A stretch of DNA of 64,000 nt from Thelonectria olida (GCA_020736575.1 JAGPYM010000032.1:1-64000), one strand, 5' to 3'; shown: positions 11,252 to 21,110, counted from the first letter of the stretch. Notes: generated from the letters alone by a model not told the origin. Translations and numbers: made by a program.

Positions 11252-11278
11252 CTCCTGAGGGAAGTCGGGCTCAGGAGC
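11239..11278 (+). promoter_or_regulatory. -1 ribosomal frameshift signal between gag and pol
   Basis: The heptamer G GGA AAA (11239-11245) is a canonical X XXY YYZ slippery site in the Gag frame. After a 5-nt spacer there is a perfect 9-bp stem, GCTCCTGAG (11251-11259) with CTCAGGAGC (11270-11278), closing a 10-nt loop. The pol frame is open from 11221 and is the -1 frame relative to gag, so slippage here gives a Gag-Pol fusion. All parts are seen in sequence; function is inferred. Confidence 0.8.
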
Positions 11279-11322
11279 CCTTAACCGCCGAAGAAGAATG
11301 GAAACAGCACGGAGAAAGCAGA

Positions 11323-14300
11323 ATGGATGAGGGCCCCTTTTTGGTGGACGTTCGAATCAACGACACTTCTTTCGTGCAGGCCCTTGTCGACTATGGATGC
11401 CTTTCACAAGGTATTATTAGCAAAAAGCTCTTCCACTCTCTGAAGTTACCGCGAATACCCATCAGGCCTCGCTGTTTAGACCAAGTAGCAGAGTCCCACA
11501 GCAAGCCCATCATCGACACCATCACCTACATGAGTATCGACGTCGACGGCCATCAGCAAGAGCGTATCTTCCTGTATGTTGTTCCGAATTCAAGCTACGA
11601 TATGATACTAGGGAAGCCCTGGATGAAGGACAACGACGTCAAGCTGGACGCCAAGAAGGAATGTCTAGAATTTTGTCGCTCAGGAATACAGGTGTGGAAT
11701 AAGGCCCAGCCCAGCAAACTTCCCATGAAACAGAAAGTTACGCAGGTAATGGCTTCAACATTCCTGGCCATGGTGAGGAAGAACAAGCGAGAAGCTCGAC
11801 GCAAGGGTCTAAGCCCCCTGGGAATGGCCCGGATGGGGGTCTATTCAGTCTCCCTGGCAGACATCGACAAGGTTTTGCGGCCTAAACAGAAGGGGGATCC
11901 CAGCAAGCTGCTCCCGCAACAATACCGAGAAGCGTTGGAGTCCTTCAGCAGAGAGCTAGCCGACACACTGCCACCCCACAGGCCAGGAGTCGACCATACT
12001 ATTGAGCTAGAGAAGGATGAGAACGGCAATCAGAAGCCTGTCCCTTGGGGACCACTCTACGGAATGAGCCGCGAAGAACTTCTAGTGTTGCGTAAAACCC
12101 TCACGGAGCTCCTAGAAAAGGGGTTCATTAGGGCGAGCAACTCCCCTGCGGCGGCTCCAGTTCTGTTTGTTCGTAAACCTGGAGGAGGAATCCGTTTCTG
12201 CGTGGACTACCGGGGGCTAAACCACATCACTCGTAAAGATCGCTACCCACTACCGTTGATCGGGGAGACTATACGAAATATCGCCAAGTCAAAGTGGTTT
12301 ACCAAGCTGGATGTCATCGCAGCGTTCCACAGAATTCGTATGGCCAAGGGAGAGGAATGGAAGACCGCCTTCCGGACACGGTACGGCCTGTTCGAATGGA
12401 AGGTGATGCCTTTTGGCCTTACGGGAGCGCCAGCAGCATTTCAGCGGTACCTCAACGATGTTCTCCGTGAATATCTCGACGACTTCGTATCCGCGTACGT
12501 GGACGACATCTTGATCTACTCGAGTGGGTCTCTGAAGGACCACCGGGAGAAAGTTAAGAAAGTACTCCACAAAGTCCGAGAAGCCGGACTTCAGTTGGAC
12601 ATCGACAAGTGCGAGTTCGAAGCGCAGACTGTCAAGTATTTGGGATTTGTCATAACCGCAGGGAAGGGTATCGAAGTTGACCCAGCAAAGGTCGAATCCA
12701 TCCGCAATTGGGAAACCCCAACCAATGTGAAGGGGGTCCGCGGGTTCTTAGGATTTGCCAATTTCTACAGAACGTTCATTGAAGCATTTTCCGACAAAGC
12801 AAGACCTCTCACTCGTCTTACGAGCAAGGGAACAGAGTTTTATTGGGATGATGACTGCGAAAAGGCTTTCCTTGTCCTGAAGAATGCCCTGATCACTGCG
12901 CCTATTCTCGTTCATTTCGACGAGAGTAGAGAAACGAGGGTTGACGCGGACTCCTCAGGATACGCCACAGGAGGCGTTTTATTACAGCTAGATGACCAGA
13001 ACAGATGGCGACCTGTTGCCTTCTTCTCCCAGAAGCATTCCCCAGCCGAGATGAACTATAAGATTTTCGATAAGGAGCTGTTAGCAATCGTGCGATGCCT
13101 CAAAGCCTGGAGAGCGGAGCTGGTCATGACCAGGTTCAAGGTCATGACCGATCACAAAAACCTTCGTTACTTCTACAAGGAACGGGAACTGTCTGAGCGG
13201 CAGATACGATGGGCAGAGTTCTTATCACAATTCAATTTCACCCTCGAGTGGAGGCCCGGAAAGGAATCGGAACTCCCCGACCAATTATCCAGAAGAGTAC
13301 AGGACATGCCGAAGGAAGGAAGTAACGAGCGCCTAAAGTCACGTTTCCTAAAACTCTTTCAAGACAAGAACCTGCGGAATGTGAATGTCGCAGCCGGGCA
13401 GACTGAAGGAATGGGGGCCGTCGAAACGACAGCCGAGGAGGGCGATCTGCTGGACTTTGAGCAGGAAGTGCCCATATTTGAAGACACAGAAATGCAGAAG
13501 GCGTGGACTACTGCGAGAAGGACGGACGACATCTACAAGGAAATTTCTCAAGCGGTGGCGGCAGGAAATAGAAGCCTGCCAACGAGTGCCGCCGGTACCC
13601 ATGTTAGCATATCGGAGTGTCTACTTGACAAACGAGGGCTCTTGCACTTCAGAAACCGACTTTGGATTCCGAACAGCGAGTCTCTGCGGACGGGCATCAT
13701 CCAGGAAACGCACGATTCCCATTTAACGGGACATCCGGGGAGGGACTTGACATACGCCTTAGTTGCCAGACAGTTCTTCTGGCCTGGTATCACAACCGAG
13801 GTACGACAGTTTCTGAACAATTGTGACACTTGCAAGAGGACCACCATTTGGAGGCAGTCGAAACAAGGCCTTCTCAAGCCTTTACCGATACCCGAAAGAA
13901 TTTGGTCAGAGATCCACATTGACTTCATCACGGAGCTCCCACCCACTGGACGGGATAACGCCACGAACCTCATGGGCATCACCGACCGGCTGACAAAAGG
14001 AGTCATCCTGGAAGCTATGGACGATATCTCAGCAGAAGCAGTGGCGCGAAGACTCTTCTCGTGTTATTTTCCTTACCATGGCATCCCGACAACAGTCACC
14101 AGCGATCGAGGCCCGCAGTTTGTGGGCGATGTATGGACACACCTCTGCACGCTCATGAGAGTTAAACGGCGCTTATCAACGGCATACCACCCCCAGACAG
14201 ACGGAGGACAGGAGCGGATGAATCAGGAGATCGAAAAGATGCTGAGGGCTTGGGTAACCTACGCCCAAACCAATTGGGGAGATCTGCTCCCAATTGTCAC

Positions 14301-15024
14301 GACGGCCCTAAACAATCGCAATGCGACCGCCACCGGAATGAGCCCGTTCTTCTTTACGCACGGCTACCATATGGATCCCATCCAGCTGAGGAGTGATCGT
14401 CCAGCAGCTAACAAACCTGGTCAGAAGATTGCCGAAGACTTTGTAGCGAGGATCCAGGAAGCATCCGACTGGGCCCAAGCTGCGATCGCATGGGCACAGG
14501 ATCGCCAGGAGCAGACAGCGAACAAGCACAAGAAAGCCGCTCCAAATTACAAAGTCGGCGATTGGGTATATTTGGACTTGAGAAACGTCAAAACGGCAAG
14601 ACCTTCCAAGAAGCTAGATTGGCTGCATGCGAAATACAGAGTGGTTGAACAAAAGAGTTCGCACTCGTACAAGTTGGACGTTCCCGGAAAGATACATCCC
14701 GTATTCCATGTCGACTTGCTGAGGCCAGCCGCTACTAATCCGTTGCCCTCACAGAAGATCGAAGACTTTCGAGTAGGGCCATCGCTAGTAGACGGACACG
14801 AAGAATGGTTAGTGGAGAAGATTTTGGACGAGAAGGTCGTGGGACGAGGAAAGAAACGGTCGAGGAAGCTCTTAGTGAAGTGGCTCTCATATGCAACACC
14901 GACCTGGGAACCTGTGGACTATCTAAAGGACACAGAGGCCTTCGAGGAATGGGAGAGCAGTCCCAAGGAAGTTGTAAAGATCCGACGGCGTAAGCAACAG
15001 CGCTTAGAGGGAGGAAGGGGGTAA
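11323..15024 (+). CDS. Pol polyprotein: protease, RT, RNase H, integrase, chromodomain
   Basis: 1,233 aa from the first ATG; the frame is open back to 11221 and is probably entered by -1 frameshifting from gag. Domains in order: aspartic protease with LVDYGC (D23), where most relatives have DSG or DTG; reverse transcriptase with LDVIAAFHRIRM and YVDD at residues 392-395; RNase H (VDADSSGYATGGVLLQ); integrase zinc finger (HDSHLTGHPG ... NNCDTCKR); the DDE core (HIDFITELPP, TSDRGPQFVG, then E in QERMNQEIE); and a C-terminal chromodomain (EEWLVEKILDEKV, LLVKWLSYATPTWEPV). The stop TAA (15022-15024) abuts the 3' LTR. No internal breaks. It copies the RNA into DNA and integrates it in the nucleus. 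Confidence 0.95.
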   Translation: MDEGPFLVDVRINDTSFVQALVDYGCLSQGIISKKLFHSLKLPRIPIRPRCLDQVAESHSKPIIDTITYMSIDVDGHQQERIFLYVVPNSSYDMILGKPWMKDNDVKLDAKKECLEFCRSGIQVWNKAQPSKLPMKQKVTQVMASTFLAMVRKNKREARRKGLSPLGMARMGVYSVSLADIDKVLRPKQKGDPSKLLPQQYREALESFSRELADTLPPHRPGVDHTIELEKDENGNQKPVPWGPLYGMSREELLVLRKTLTELLEKGFIRASNSPAAAPVLFVRKPGGGIRFCVDYRGLNHITRKDRYPLPLIGETIRNIAKSKWFTKLDVIAAFHRIRMAKGEEWKTAFRTRYGLFEWKVMPFGLTGAPAAFQRYLNDVLREYLDDFVSAYVDDILIYSSGSLKDHREKVKKVLHKVREAGLQLDIDKCEFEAQTVKYLGFVITAGKGIEVDPAKVESIRNWETPTNVKGVRGFLGFANFYRTFIEAFSDKARPLTRLTSKGTEFYWDDDCEKAFLVLKNALITAPILVHFDESRETRVDADSSGYATGGVLLQLDDQNRWRPVAFFSQKHSPAEMNYKIFDKELLAIVRCLKAWRAELVMTRFKVMTDHKNLRYFYKERELSERQIRWAEFLSQFNFTLEWRPGKESELPDQLSRRVQDMPKEGSNERLKSRFLKLFQDKNLRNVNVAAGQTEGMGAVETTAEEGDLLDFEQEVPIFEDTEMQKAWTTARRTDDIYKEISQAVAAGNRSLPTSAAGTHVSISECLLDKRGLLHFRNRLWIPNSESLRTGIIQETHDSHLTGHPGRDLTYALVARQFFWPGITTEVRQFLNNCDTCKRTTIWRQSKQGLLKPLPIPERIWSEIHIDFITELPPTGRDNATNLMGITDRLTKGVILEAMDDISAEAVARRLFSCYFPYHGIPTTVTSDRGPQFVGDVWTHLCTLMRVKRRLSTAYHPQTDGGQERMNQEIEKMLRAWVTYAQTNWGDLLPIVTTALNNRNATATGMSPFFFTHGYHMDPIQLRSDRPAANKPGQKIAEDFVARIQEASDWAQAAIAWAQDRQEQTANKHKKAAPNYKVGDWVYLDLRNVKTARPSKKLDWLHAKYRVVEQKSSHSYKLDVPGKIHPVFHVDLLRPAATNPLPSQKIEDFRVGPSLVDGHEEWLVEKILDEKVVGRGKKRSRKLLVKWLSYATPTWEPVDYLKDTEAFEEWESSPKEVVKIRRRKQQRLEGGRG
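15006..15021 (+). other. Polypurine tract
   Basis: AGAGGGAGGAAGGGGG immediately precedes the pol stop codon and the 3' LTR. This is the expected primer for plus-strand DNA synthesis. Confidence 0.8.
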
Positions 15025-15223
15025 TGTAACGGGCTAGGCCCTGTCGGACTAGGCGCTGCCTAGTCCGCCCGCTGGTCCAAGCACTGTTGCTCGAGCGACC
15101 ATTCAGTCTATTTTGTTGGAGGATGAGCAGTCCTTTCCTACTTTCGTTCTTTTAGCCTCATCTTGTATGTAAAACGCACGAGGACTATATAGCTGTAATT
15201 CACACTATTAGTAACCCTTCACA
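15025..15223 (+). repeat. 3' LTR
   Basis: Identical to 9766-9964 by direct reading. It is followed by CTCTCTACTTTC. Confidence 0.93.
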
Positions 15224-15988
15224 CTCTCTACTTTCTTTTTATCTCTTTCTAGCCCTTTTTATCTCTTTCTATTCTTTTTATTTCCTTTTATTTCTCCCTA
15301 TTTCTTCTATTTCTTTTTATTTCTTTTATTTTTATTTTCTCCTATTATTATTTCTATTACCCTTAATATGTTTTTTAGTATAAAACAAGTAGGCAGATAG
15401 CTAGTTATAGCCCTAAATAAACCCTATCCTAACCCTAACTGCACAGACCTATAAGAGCCTTCAAAAGCTAGTAGGGCCGGCAGCAGCCTCTTGGCTAGAT
15501 ACAACTATCGGGCTGGCCCTAACGAAGTCTAGAGCTGCAGCTGCTGCCTCTATTACTAAGTCTAGGCCTAGCCAATCACACCCCTAGAGCCCTTTTTCTA
15601 TTTTAGCCCTTTTATCTCTTTTTTCTCTTTTTATCTCTTCTTATTCCTTTTATCTCTTTTTATCTCTTTTTATCCTATTTATCTCTTTTTATCTCTTTCT
15701 ACCTCTTTTATTTCTTTCTATTTTTCTAACTTCTTTCTATTTTTCCTATCTCTTTCTATCTCTCTAATCTCTTTCTATCTTTTTAATTTCTTTCTATCTC
15801 TTCCTAGCTCCTTTTATCTCTTTTTACCTTTTTAATCTCTTTCTAGCCCTCCCTATCTCTCCTATCTCTTTTTATCTCTTTTTATCTCTTTTACTTTTAT
15901 TTTCTCTTACTACTATTTCTATTACTCTTAATATGTTTTTTAGTATAAAATAAGTAGGCAGATAGCTAGTTATAACTCTAAATAAACC
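15224..15988. repeat. Pyrimidine-rich region with two direct repeats and telomere-like motifs
   Basis: Long runs of TTTTATCTCTTTCTA-type sequence. A segment of about 107 bp at about 15330-15436 recurs at about 15895-16001; both share ATGTTTTTTAGTATAAAA and GTAGGCAGATAGCTAGTTAT. Both end in CCCTAA-like units, best in the first copy (CCTAACCCTAACT near 15429-15440). The second copy overlaps the last codons of the helicase frame. No gene is seen between them. Confidence 0.7.
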
Positions 15989-18163
15989 CTATCCCAACCC
16001 TATGCCAACCTCACTCTCATCATTGCTGCCCTCCGGCTGGCTCAGACAAACATCACATGGCTCCTCTCCTTCCTCGCAGGTGCTGCGGTCCTTCCGCCCA
16101 TCCATGACGGAGTCTAGAACCACCCGCCGGCATACGTGCCCGCTAATGTAATCCTCTGCAGCTGCTTCTTCGGCAACGAGAGGTCGTCGCCTTCTCGAGC
16201 CGGACCCGTGGGCACTGAGGCGGATGATCATGGCATCGCTTGGTTGCCCGTCTCGACCGGCACGCCCACTCTGTTGCGAATAGTCTGCCATGGTCCTTGG
16301 CATCTCCACATGGATTACCACACGAATATCAGGCACATCAATGCCGAGGCCGAGCGCGTTGGTAGCCACGACCACCCTTCCGTCGCCGTACTGATCACGC
16401 TTGGTGCCGCTCATCCAGAACCGGAGTCTCTCTGCTTTGCCATCCCGTGTATCAACTTCACGATGGTAGGCATCGCATCCGAGCTTCTCTGCCAGGTCTT
16501 CCGTTGCCTCGACCCGCTGGCAATACACAATAATCTTCGCTGGCCATGGGTACTCCTCGAGCTTCTGACCAATCACCTCCTTGGTCTCTTCGACGACCCG
16601 AGCAGTAGCTTCTTCGGCGGTGGACGCGACGAAAGACCTGACGCTGTAGGCTACATTGGGACGTGTCGTCTTGGACCGAATCATGGTAACGTCCTCACGT
16701 CGCGTGTTAACTGCGCTGAAGAAGGTATCCTCCTGTGTTGGCGGGAGTGTTGCCGTAAGATAGACCATCTGCACGCCCACTAGTGCTAGAGTACCCAGCT
16801 CTCGTAGTTTCGGTCGAAATAATGGAGTCCCCTCAAGAATTGTGTGGCACTCGTCGATGATGACGCGGTCAAGCTTTGCCACAATCCTTCGCGACTCAAG
16901 AAAGTCCTGGAACCTCTTTGTCATGGCTGACTCTGGTGTGACGAAAACAATCGACACATCTCCTGGGGTCCGGTCGCTCCTCCACTCGGCGCAAGGTATG
17001 TTGAGCTTTTGACATCGATCCACCATATCTCCCAATAGAGAGACTAGCGGTATGATAACCACTGTCAGTCCACCGGGGCAGCTGGCTGCAGGGAGCATGA
17101 AACAAAGGCTCTTGCCGCCTCCAGTTCCCATCACTACCACCACAGGGCTCTTGTTCAGCATGATAGCGTCAACTGCTTCTCGTTGCTTGCCTCGGAAACA
17201 GATCTGGTCACCATAGAGCCTGCGTAATTCCTGGTCCATGTTGATACGTCGCAACGTCTTCCACCGCGCTAGCTGGAGTTCTCTCATCGCTTCATAGTGC
17301 AGCGAAGGATTCTTTCGCTTGCGGCCTGGTCGGAGAACCTCTCCAAACCCAGCCACAGCCGATGGAAACCCGAGAAGTCGATGCCATTCCTCACTGATGA
17401 ATCGAAAATTGACCCGCCGCTCGTTGGTCTCGAAACAACCCTCGGTAATGAGCCTCCCATAAACCAGGCCAGCCGTCAAGGAGCTATGGCAGGCCTGAAT
17501 GTCCCAGATGCTATCTTCGTTGCCCTCATCCTCGTTCTCGCTATCACTACCGTACCCCTCGTCTGCCTCTCCAACGAGGGTCGAGTGGGCTGTTGTCCCG
17601 TTTCGGAAGTAGCGACGTGTGAAAGCGATGGACAAATGCCTCCAGCTGCTGATGGTAAAGCCTTGCTGGCAACCAGTCAGACTTATCCTCTTCAAGATGC
17701 GAGCCATGCGTGCAGATGTCCAATGTGCCCCGGGTCCCAACTTGAGTGTCTGGGCGTTGGGCTGTCTCAATCGACCACCCTCGCCCTCATCTTCACCCAC
17801 GTCAGATCCATACCCGCTCTTGCCATCATCATCGTTCAAGTCATCCAGGGTCTCCTCTGTAGCCCAGAGATTGGCGCTTAGCTCAGTCGTATCCCACACA
17901 TTCGCCTGCACGTCCTCCCAAAACGGCAGCGCAAGCCATAAGTAGTAGACGACCAAAATGCTGATCTCGCGCGGCAGAAAGCGGTGGATGATCTTGAGTC
18001 GTTCTGTCCTGGAGAATCCCTTATGGTAACCGACAACAAGCATGATAATTCCACCGTGTATGAGGATATTTCGTACCCCTCCGTTGGCGGTGTTCCGATG
18101 CCGTAGGGTAAGCAGCTCAAGGGACCGTGCGGCCTGTCCCTGCTTCGCGAATGAGTCGCTTGA
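15989..18163 (-). pseudogene. OrsD-type RecQ helicase, N-truncated part with recombinase-like domain
   Basis: The frame is open from just after TAA/TAG stops (18163-18170 area) to a stop at 15989-15991, and is in the same frame as the gene upstream. It starts with GQAARSLELLTLRHRN, a second copy of the central domain of the upstream gene, then YHKGF, WRHLSIAF and CHSSLTAGLVYGR. A complete SF2 RecQ helicase follows: Walker A GTGGGKS, DECH box, LTATLPP, ATNALGLGIDVPDIR and QQSGRAGRDGQ. It therefore looks like the C-terminal two thirds of an OrsD-helicase protein without its own start. An ATG at 18043 could give 684 aa. Such proteins resemble fungal telomere-linked helicases, and telomere-like repeats lie at its 3' end. 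Whether it is expressed as a separate protein is unknown. Confidence 0.7.
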
Positions 18164-18169
18164 CTACGA

Positions 18170-20983
18170 TTAGCATCCACCAAATCCAAGCCACGCATGC
18201 CATTCACGACAAATGCGTCGATATTCAGCCTTTGCACCAGCAATATGTCCAGGCGCCTCCTGCAGCCCTCGTGCATAGGTTAGACCGGCTAATTTGGTCG
18301 AGTGCGCTGCCATCTCGTCATTCCATGCCCAAGAGACTGCTTCAATGAAGTCTCGCTTGAACTTTGCCTGCTGTAGGTGCCGGCGTGAGATGGCAATAGC
18401 AGCATGTCTCCAAAGCTGGATGCTCGTATCTGTCCCAAGAGAAAGCCTAAATGCCCGGCTTAATGTGTCGGATAATCGCGTGCTTGGCCATGAATCAACA
18501 GATGCATTGGTTTCCAATCTTCCAGCCGTGCCTTCCACATTTGTTGTGAGTCTTCTGAGTGCCCGAGAAATCTTTTTCTTCTCTCTTCGGGCAGTCGTAT
18601 TGTCTGCATTCGAGCATGGTGTGGTGAAATTCTTCCTATCCCATGCCGAGATAACTCGCGGGATGGAGAATTCTCCCCATAGATACGGCGTTGTTCTTCT
18701 CTCGAAACCAGGGATCTTTACTAACCGGGACAGCTGGTTGAGGAATGGAACCACAAGCCAAATATAATAAACAAGGAGTTCTCCCACCTCACTCGGTAGA
18801 TACCGGTGAATGATCTTAGTTGTACCAGTAATACTATACCCTTTATGATAGTAAGTCACAAAGCTGACTAACCCATTTTCAATGAAGATATTCCGACGTC
18901 CTCCCGACCCGTCCGCAGGATTGGAATGCTGAATGCAGAGTAACTCTGTTCCTCGTGCTGGTTGGCCCCCCGTAAGATGCACAAGAAGTAGCAGCCGCTC
19001 AAGGAAGGAATTGACTGTCGAAAGGTATCGAACGACAACGTGCAGTCGCCATTTGGCCGTCTTTTCGCTCTCAAAAAAGTCTTTGCGGAGGAAATCTTCC
19101 TTGAGAATTCGGTCGAGGATCCACCTCTGGTGTCCATGGAGGACTTGGTTCTGTGGATGATGAGTGAAGTTCCAGCCTGGTCCGCCCTCCGTTGGATCAT
19201 CCAACAATGACCGCAAGCTAATCGTAGGTATAATGTCTTCCCTTGCGGTATCAGGCGGTACGAGGAGGAGGTCAGCCAATTGGCTTTGGGCAGCCTTGGC
19301 TTCTGTAGCCACAAGATTTCGCAGCCCCGTCATGGAGAACTGCATCGTCTTATAGCTCAGCGTTTCGTTGTCATCTGACCAAATTATGTGGCCAAGACTT
19401 GTCGTGTTATCTTTAATGGCTTTACCGTAGGCACGAAGCTTCAACGACCAGCTTATTGGTGACCTTGAGTCCTTCGTCATGAACCGATCTTGCATGTCTT
19501 CCAAAGCTCGGGCCGGGACGTCGGCTTCATCGAGCTCGACTGCGAGTAGGGCTCTCTCAGCAACAAGGAGTTGGCCCATCTTGATAATTGCCGATAGCTT
19601 AGGAGTAAAATCGGCGGCATCATACAACTTCTGCTCAGTACCAGATAGTGAATGTGGCCGGATACCCAATGCTGCAAGAAAGCCAACCACAATGCTGTCG
19701 TAAATGTCGCCGTAAAGCCTGTGGTCTAAGAGTGTGACCATGAATACAAGACACTTATCATCAAGCCGCTTTCTGAGGTCTTCAGTCTGATCCAGACCGA
19801 GCCCATCGCCATTGCTCTGGGCTAGCTCGGATGCTATATGGACCGCCTCCATCATGGCAATTGCCTGCCCATCGGTGAGCCGGTAATGCAATCTTGGCCC
19901 TGTCTTCTGCCATGCAAGGCGAAACACATAGCATACCAAATGCTGGAGAACCCGCCCGTACTTTCGATATGTCTCTTCCCTCAAGTTGTGGATAATGGGC
20001 TTCTGTGATGAGCGGCCGGCAATGAATGAGTTGAGCCGGTGTTGGTCAAAGATATTGAGTCTTCCTTGCTTAAGCGAGCGTCGGGCACGGGCTATAACAC
20101 GGTCGAGAGAGCCTAGGAGGATTGGAAGCAGTGCATCTGAGTTGCTTGTGATGTTTTGCGTATGCGGTATACTCAAATCGGGCAGACGTATTAATGCGGC
20201 GACATGGCACAACTCGTGTTTATGTGGCTCTAGAAAACGAGGCCATTCAGTCATCTGGAGCCACTGTGACTGATGCCTTACGTCTGGAGATATAAGGCTA
20301 ATATCGCTAGCCTCTTGGGATGCGTCGACTCTCTCCTCTCCCCCTTGCCTAGCAAGCTCAAGGTCTATGAGCTCCCGAAGCCCGGAGGAAGGACAGATCG
20401 GCCCGTGACTAGCTTTATTGTCCTCTTGGTATGGCATTCCTCTGATTGTATCAGACTGGTGCCCACCTCTTCGGCTGTCAACCATATAATAACGACATCG
20501 AGAGTTGCGAAAGAGAGTTTGACACGGCACCTGAATCCGTACCAAGCCAGCATGGACCAATCCCTCAATGCCGCCAATCGATCCGCTGCACTTTCGACCT
20601 GGTTGGCGGGGCGCTTCACCATGCGCTTTCTTACGGTGATCTTCGATAGCTGTGCGACCACGGCAGATATAGCGGTTCGTTTCGTCCTCGCAGAGCTCAC
20701 AACTAATACCATCGTAGAATACATCAAGAAATGGAATAGGCATAGCCCCTGGCACTGGCCGGACCGTTTTGTAGATCTCTTCTGGATCTTGTATCAGAGG
20801 CAGATGATCGAATGTTTGCACAAATGACTTAATTGTAGCGGGTTTGTGGATTCGCATTGGATTGTGGTAGAGGCGGATATGACGGGAAAGATCGGTCTGT
20901 GGCACAGTGCCACACTCCTTGCATATCATGATACGCCACAAGGGATTGTAGTAAAAGAGATTGTTAAGATCCATGGTTGTCAT
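18170..20983 (-). CDS. OrsD-domain C2H2 protein with tyrosine-recombinase-like region
   Basis: About 937 aa from the ATG at 20983 (a second ATG is at 20974; the frame opens slightly further up without an ATG). The N-terminus has two C2H2-like fingers of the OrsD family (formerly DUF3505): CKECGTVPQTDLSRHIRLYH and, near residue 105, CELC ... HRKKAH. A helical middle region follows. The C-terminal third has QPARGTELL (Arg at 18953-18955), YYHKGY (Lys at 18842-18844), LWRHAAIAISRRH (Arg at 18407-18409) and AHSTKLAGLTYAR (His 18302-18304, Tyr 18275-18277), a layout like tyrosine recombinases. It stops with TAA right after WLGFGGC, where relatives run on into a RecQ helicase, so the helicase half has been lost or replaced by the second copy downstream. 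No frameshift inside. Confidence 0.7.
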   Translation of the reverse strand: MTTMDLNNLFYYNPLWRIMICKECGTVPQTDLSRHIRLYHNPMRIHKPATIKSFVQTFDHLPLIQDPEEIYKTVRPVPGAMPIPFLDVFYDGISCELCEDETNRYICRGRTAIEDHRKKAHGEAPRQPGRKCSGSIGGIEGLVHAGLVRIQVPCQTLFRNSRCRYYMVDSRRGGHQSDTIRGMPYQEDNKASHGPICPSSGLRELIDLELARQGGEERVDASQEASDISLISPDVRHQSQWLQMTEWPRFLEPHKHELCHVAALIRLPDLSIPHTQNITSNSDALLPILLGSLDRVIARARRSLKQGRLNIFDQHRLNSFIAGRSSQKPIIHNLREETYRKYGRVLQHLVCYVFRLAWQKTGPRLHYRLTDGQAIAMMEAVHIASELAQSNGDGLGLDQTEDLRKRLDDKCLVFMVTLLDHRLYGDIYDSIVVGFLAALGIRPHSLSGTEQKLYDAADFTPKLSAIIKMGQLLVAERALLAVELDEADVPARALEDMQDRFMTKDSRSPISWSLKLRAYGKAIKDNTTSLGHIIWSDDNETLSYKTMQFSMTGLRNLVATEAKAAQSQLADLLLVPPDTAREDIIPTISLRSLLDDPTEGGPGWNFTHHPQNQVLHGHQRWILDRILKEDFLRKDFFESEKTAKWRLHVVVRYLSTVNSFLERLLLLVHLTGGQPARGTELLCIQHSNPADGSGGRRNIFIENGLVSFVTYYHKGYSITGTTKIIHRYLPSEVGELLVYYIWLVVPFLNQLSRLVKIPGFERRTTPYLWGEFSIPRVISAWDRKNFTTPCSNADNTTARREKKKISRALRRLTTNVEGTAGRLETNASVDSWPSTRLSDTLSRAFRLSLGTDTSIQLWRHAAIAISRRHLQQAKFKRDFIEAVSWAWNDEMAAHSTKLAGLTYARGLQEAPGHIAGAKAEYRRICREWHAWLGFGGC

Positions 20984-21083
20984 GTCTAAGGAGTGATTCA
21001 AGATGATGACTCAACTATGGAATGATGATCATCATGGAGCAAAGAAGAGTTTCTACAACAAGAGTCCCATGATTGAACGGTAA

Positions 21084-21110
21084 GACGCGTCGAGACGCGT
21101 CGAGACGTGT
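21084..21110. promoter_or_regulatory. Tandem ACGCGT (MCB-like) motifs
   Basis: ACGCGT occurs at 21085-21090 and 21095-21100, with ACGTGT at 21105-21110, each in a GACGCGTC-type context at 10-bp spacing. It lies about 100 bp upstream of the OrsD gene starting at 20983. In yeasts ACGCGT is the MBF cell-cycle box; the role here is inferred. Confidence 0.4.

Larger units (their letters stand above)
9766..15223 (+). mobile_element. Full-length Ty3/gypsy LTR retrotransposon (chromovirus)
   Basis: The element is 5,458 bp with two 199-bp LTRs that are identical by eye, a primer-binding site directly after the 5' LTR, gag, pol ending in a chromodomain, and a polypurine tract directly before the 3' LTR. 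All frames are open, so insertion was recent. No perfect target duplication was found: the left flank is CTACT (9761-9765), and CTACT recurs only 4 bp beyond the 3' LTR, after CTCT. Chromodomains in this clade are thought to guide integration to marked chromatin. Confidence 0.95.

Noticed and set aside
15415..15440. True telomere end
   Set aside because: Only two to three degenerate CCCTAA-like units, followed by unique sequence on both sides.
17297..17881. 194-codon plus-strand frame inside the helicase
   Set aside because: Antisense shadow of a clearly conserved helicase on the minus strand.
18043..18170. An intron removing the TAA and TAG stops between the two OrsD-RecQ parts
   Set aside because: Available GT-AG pairs (38, 41 or 47 nt from GTGGAT) all have lengths that would break the shared frame.
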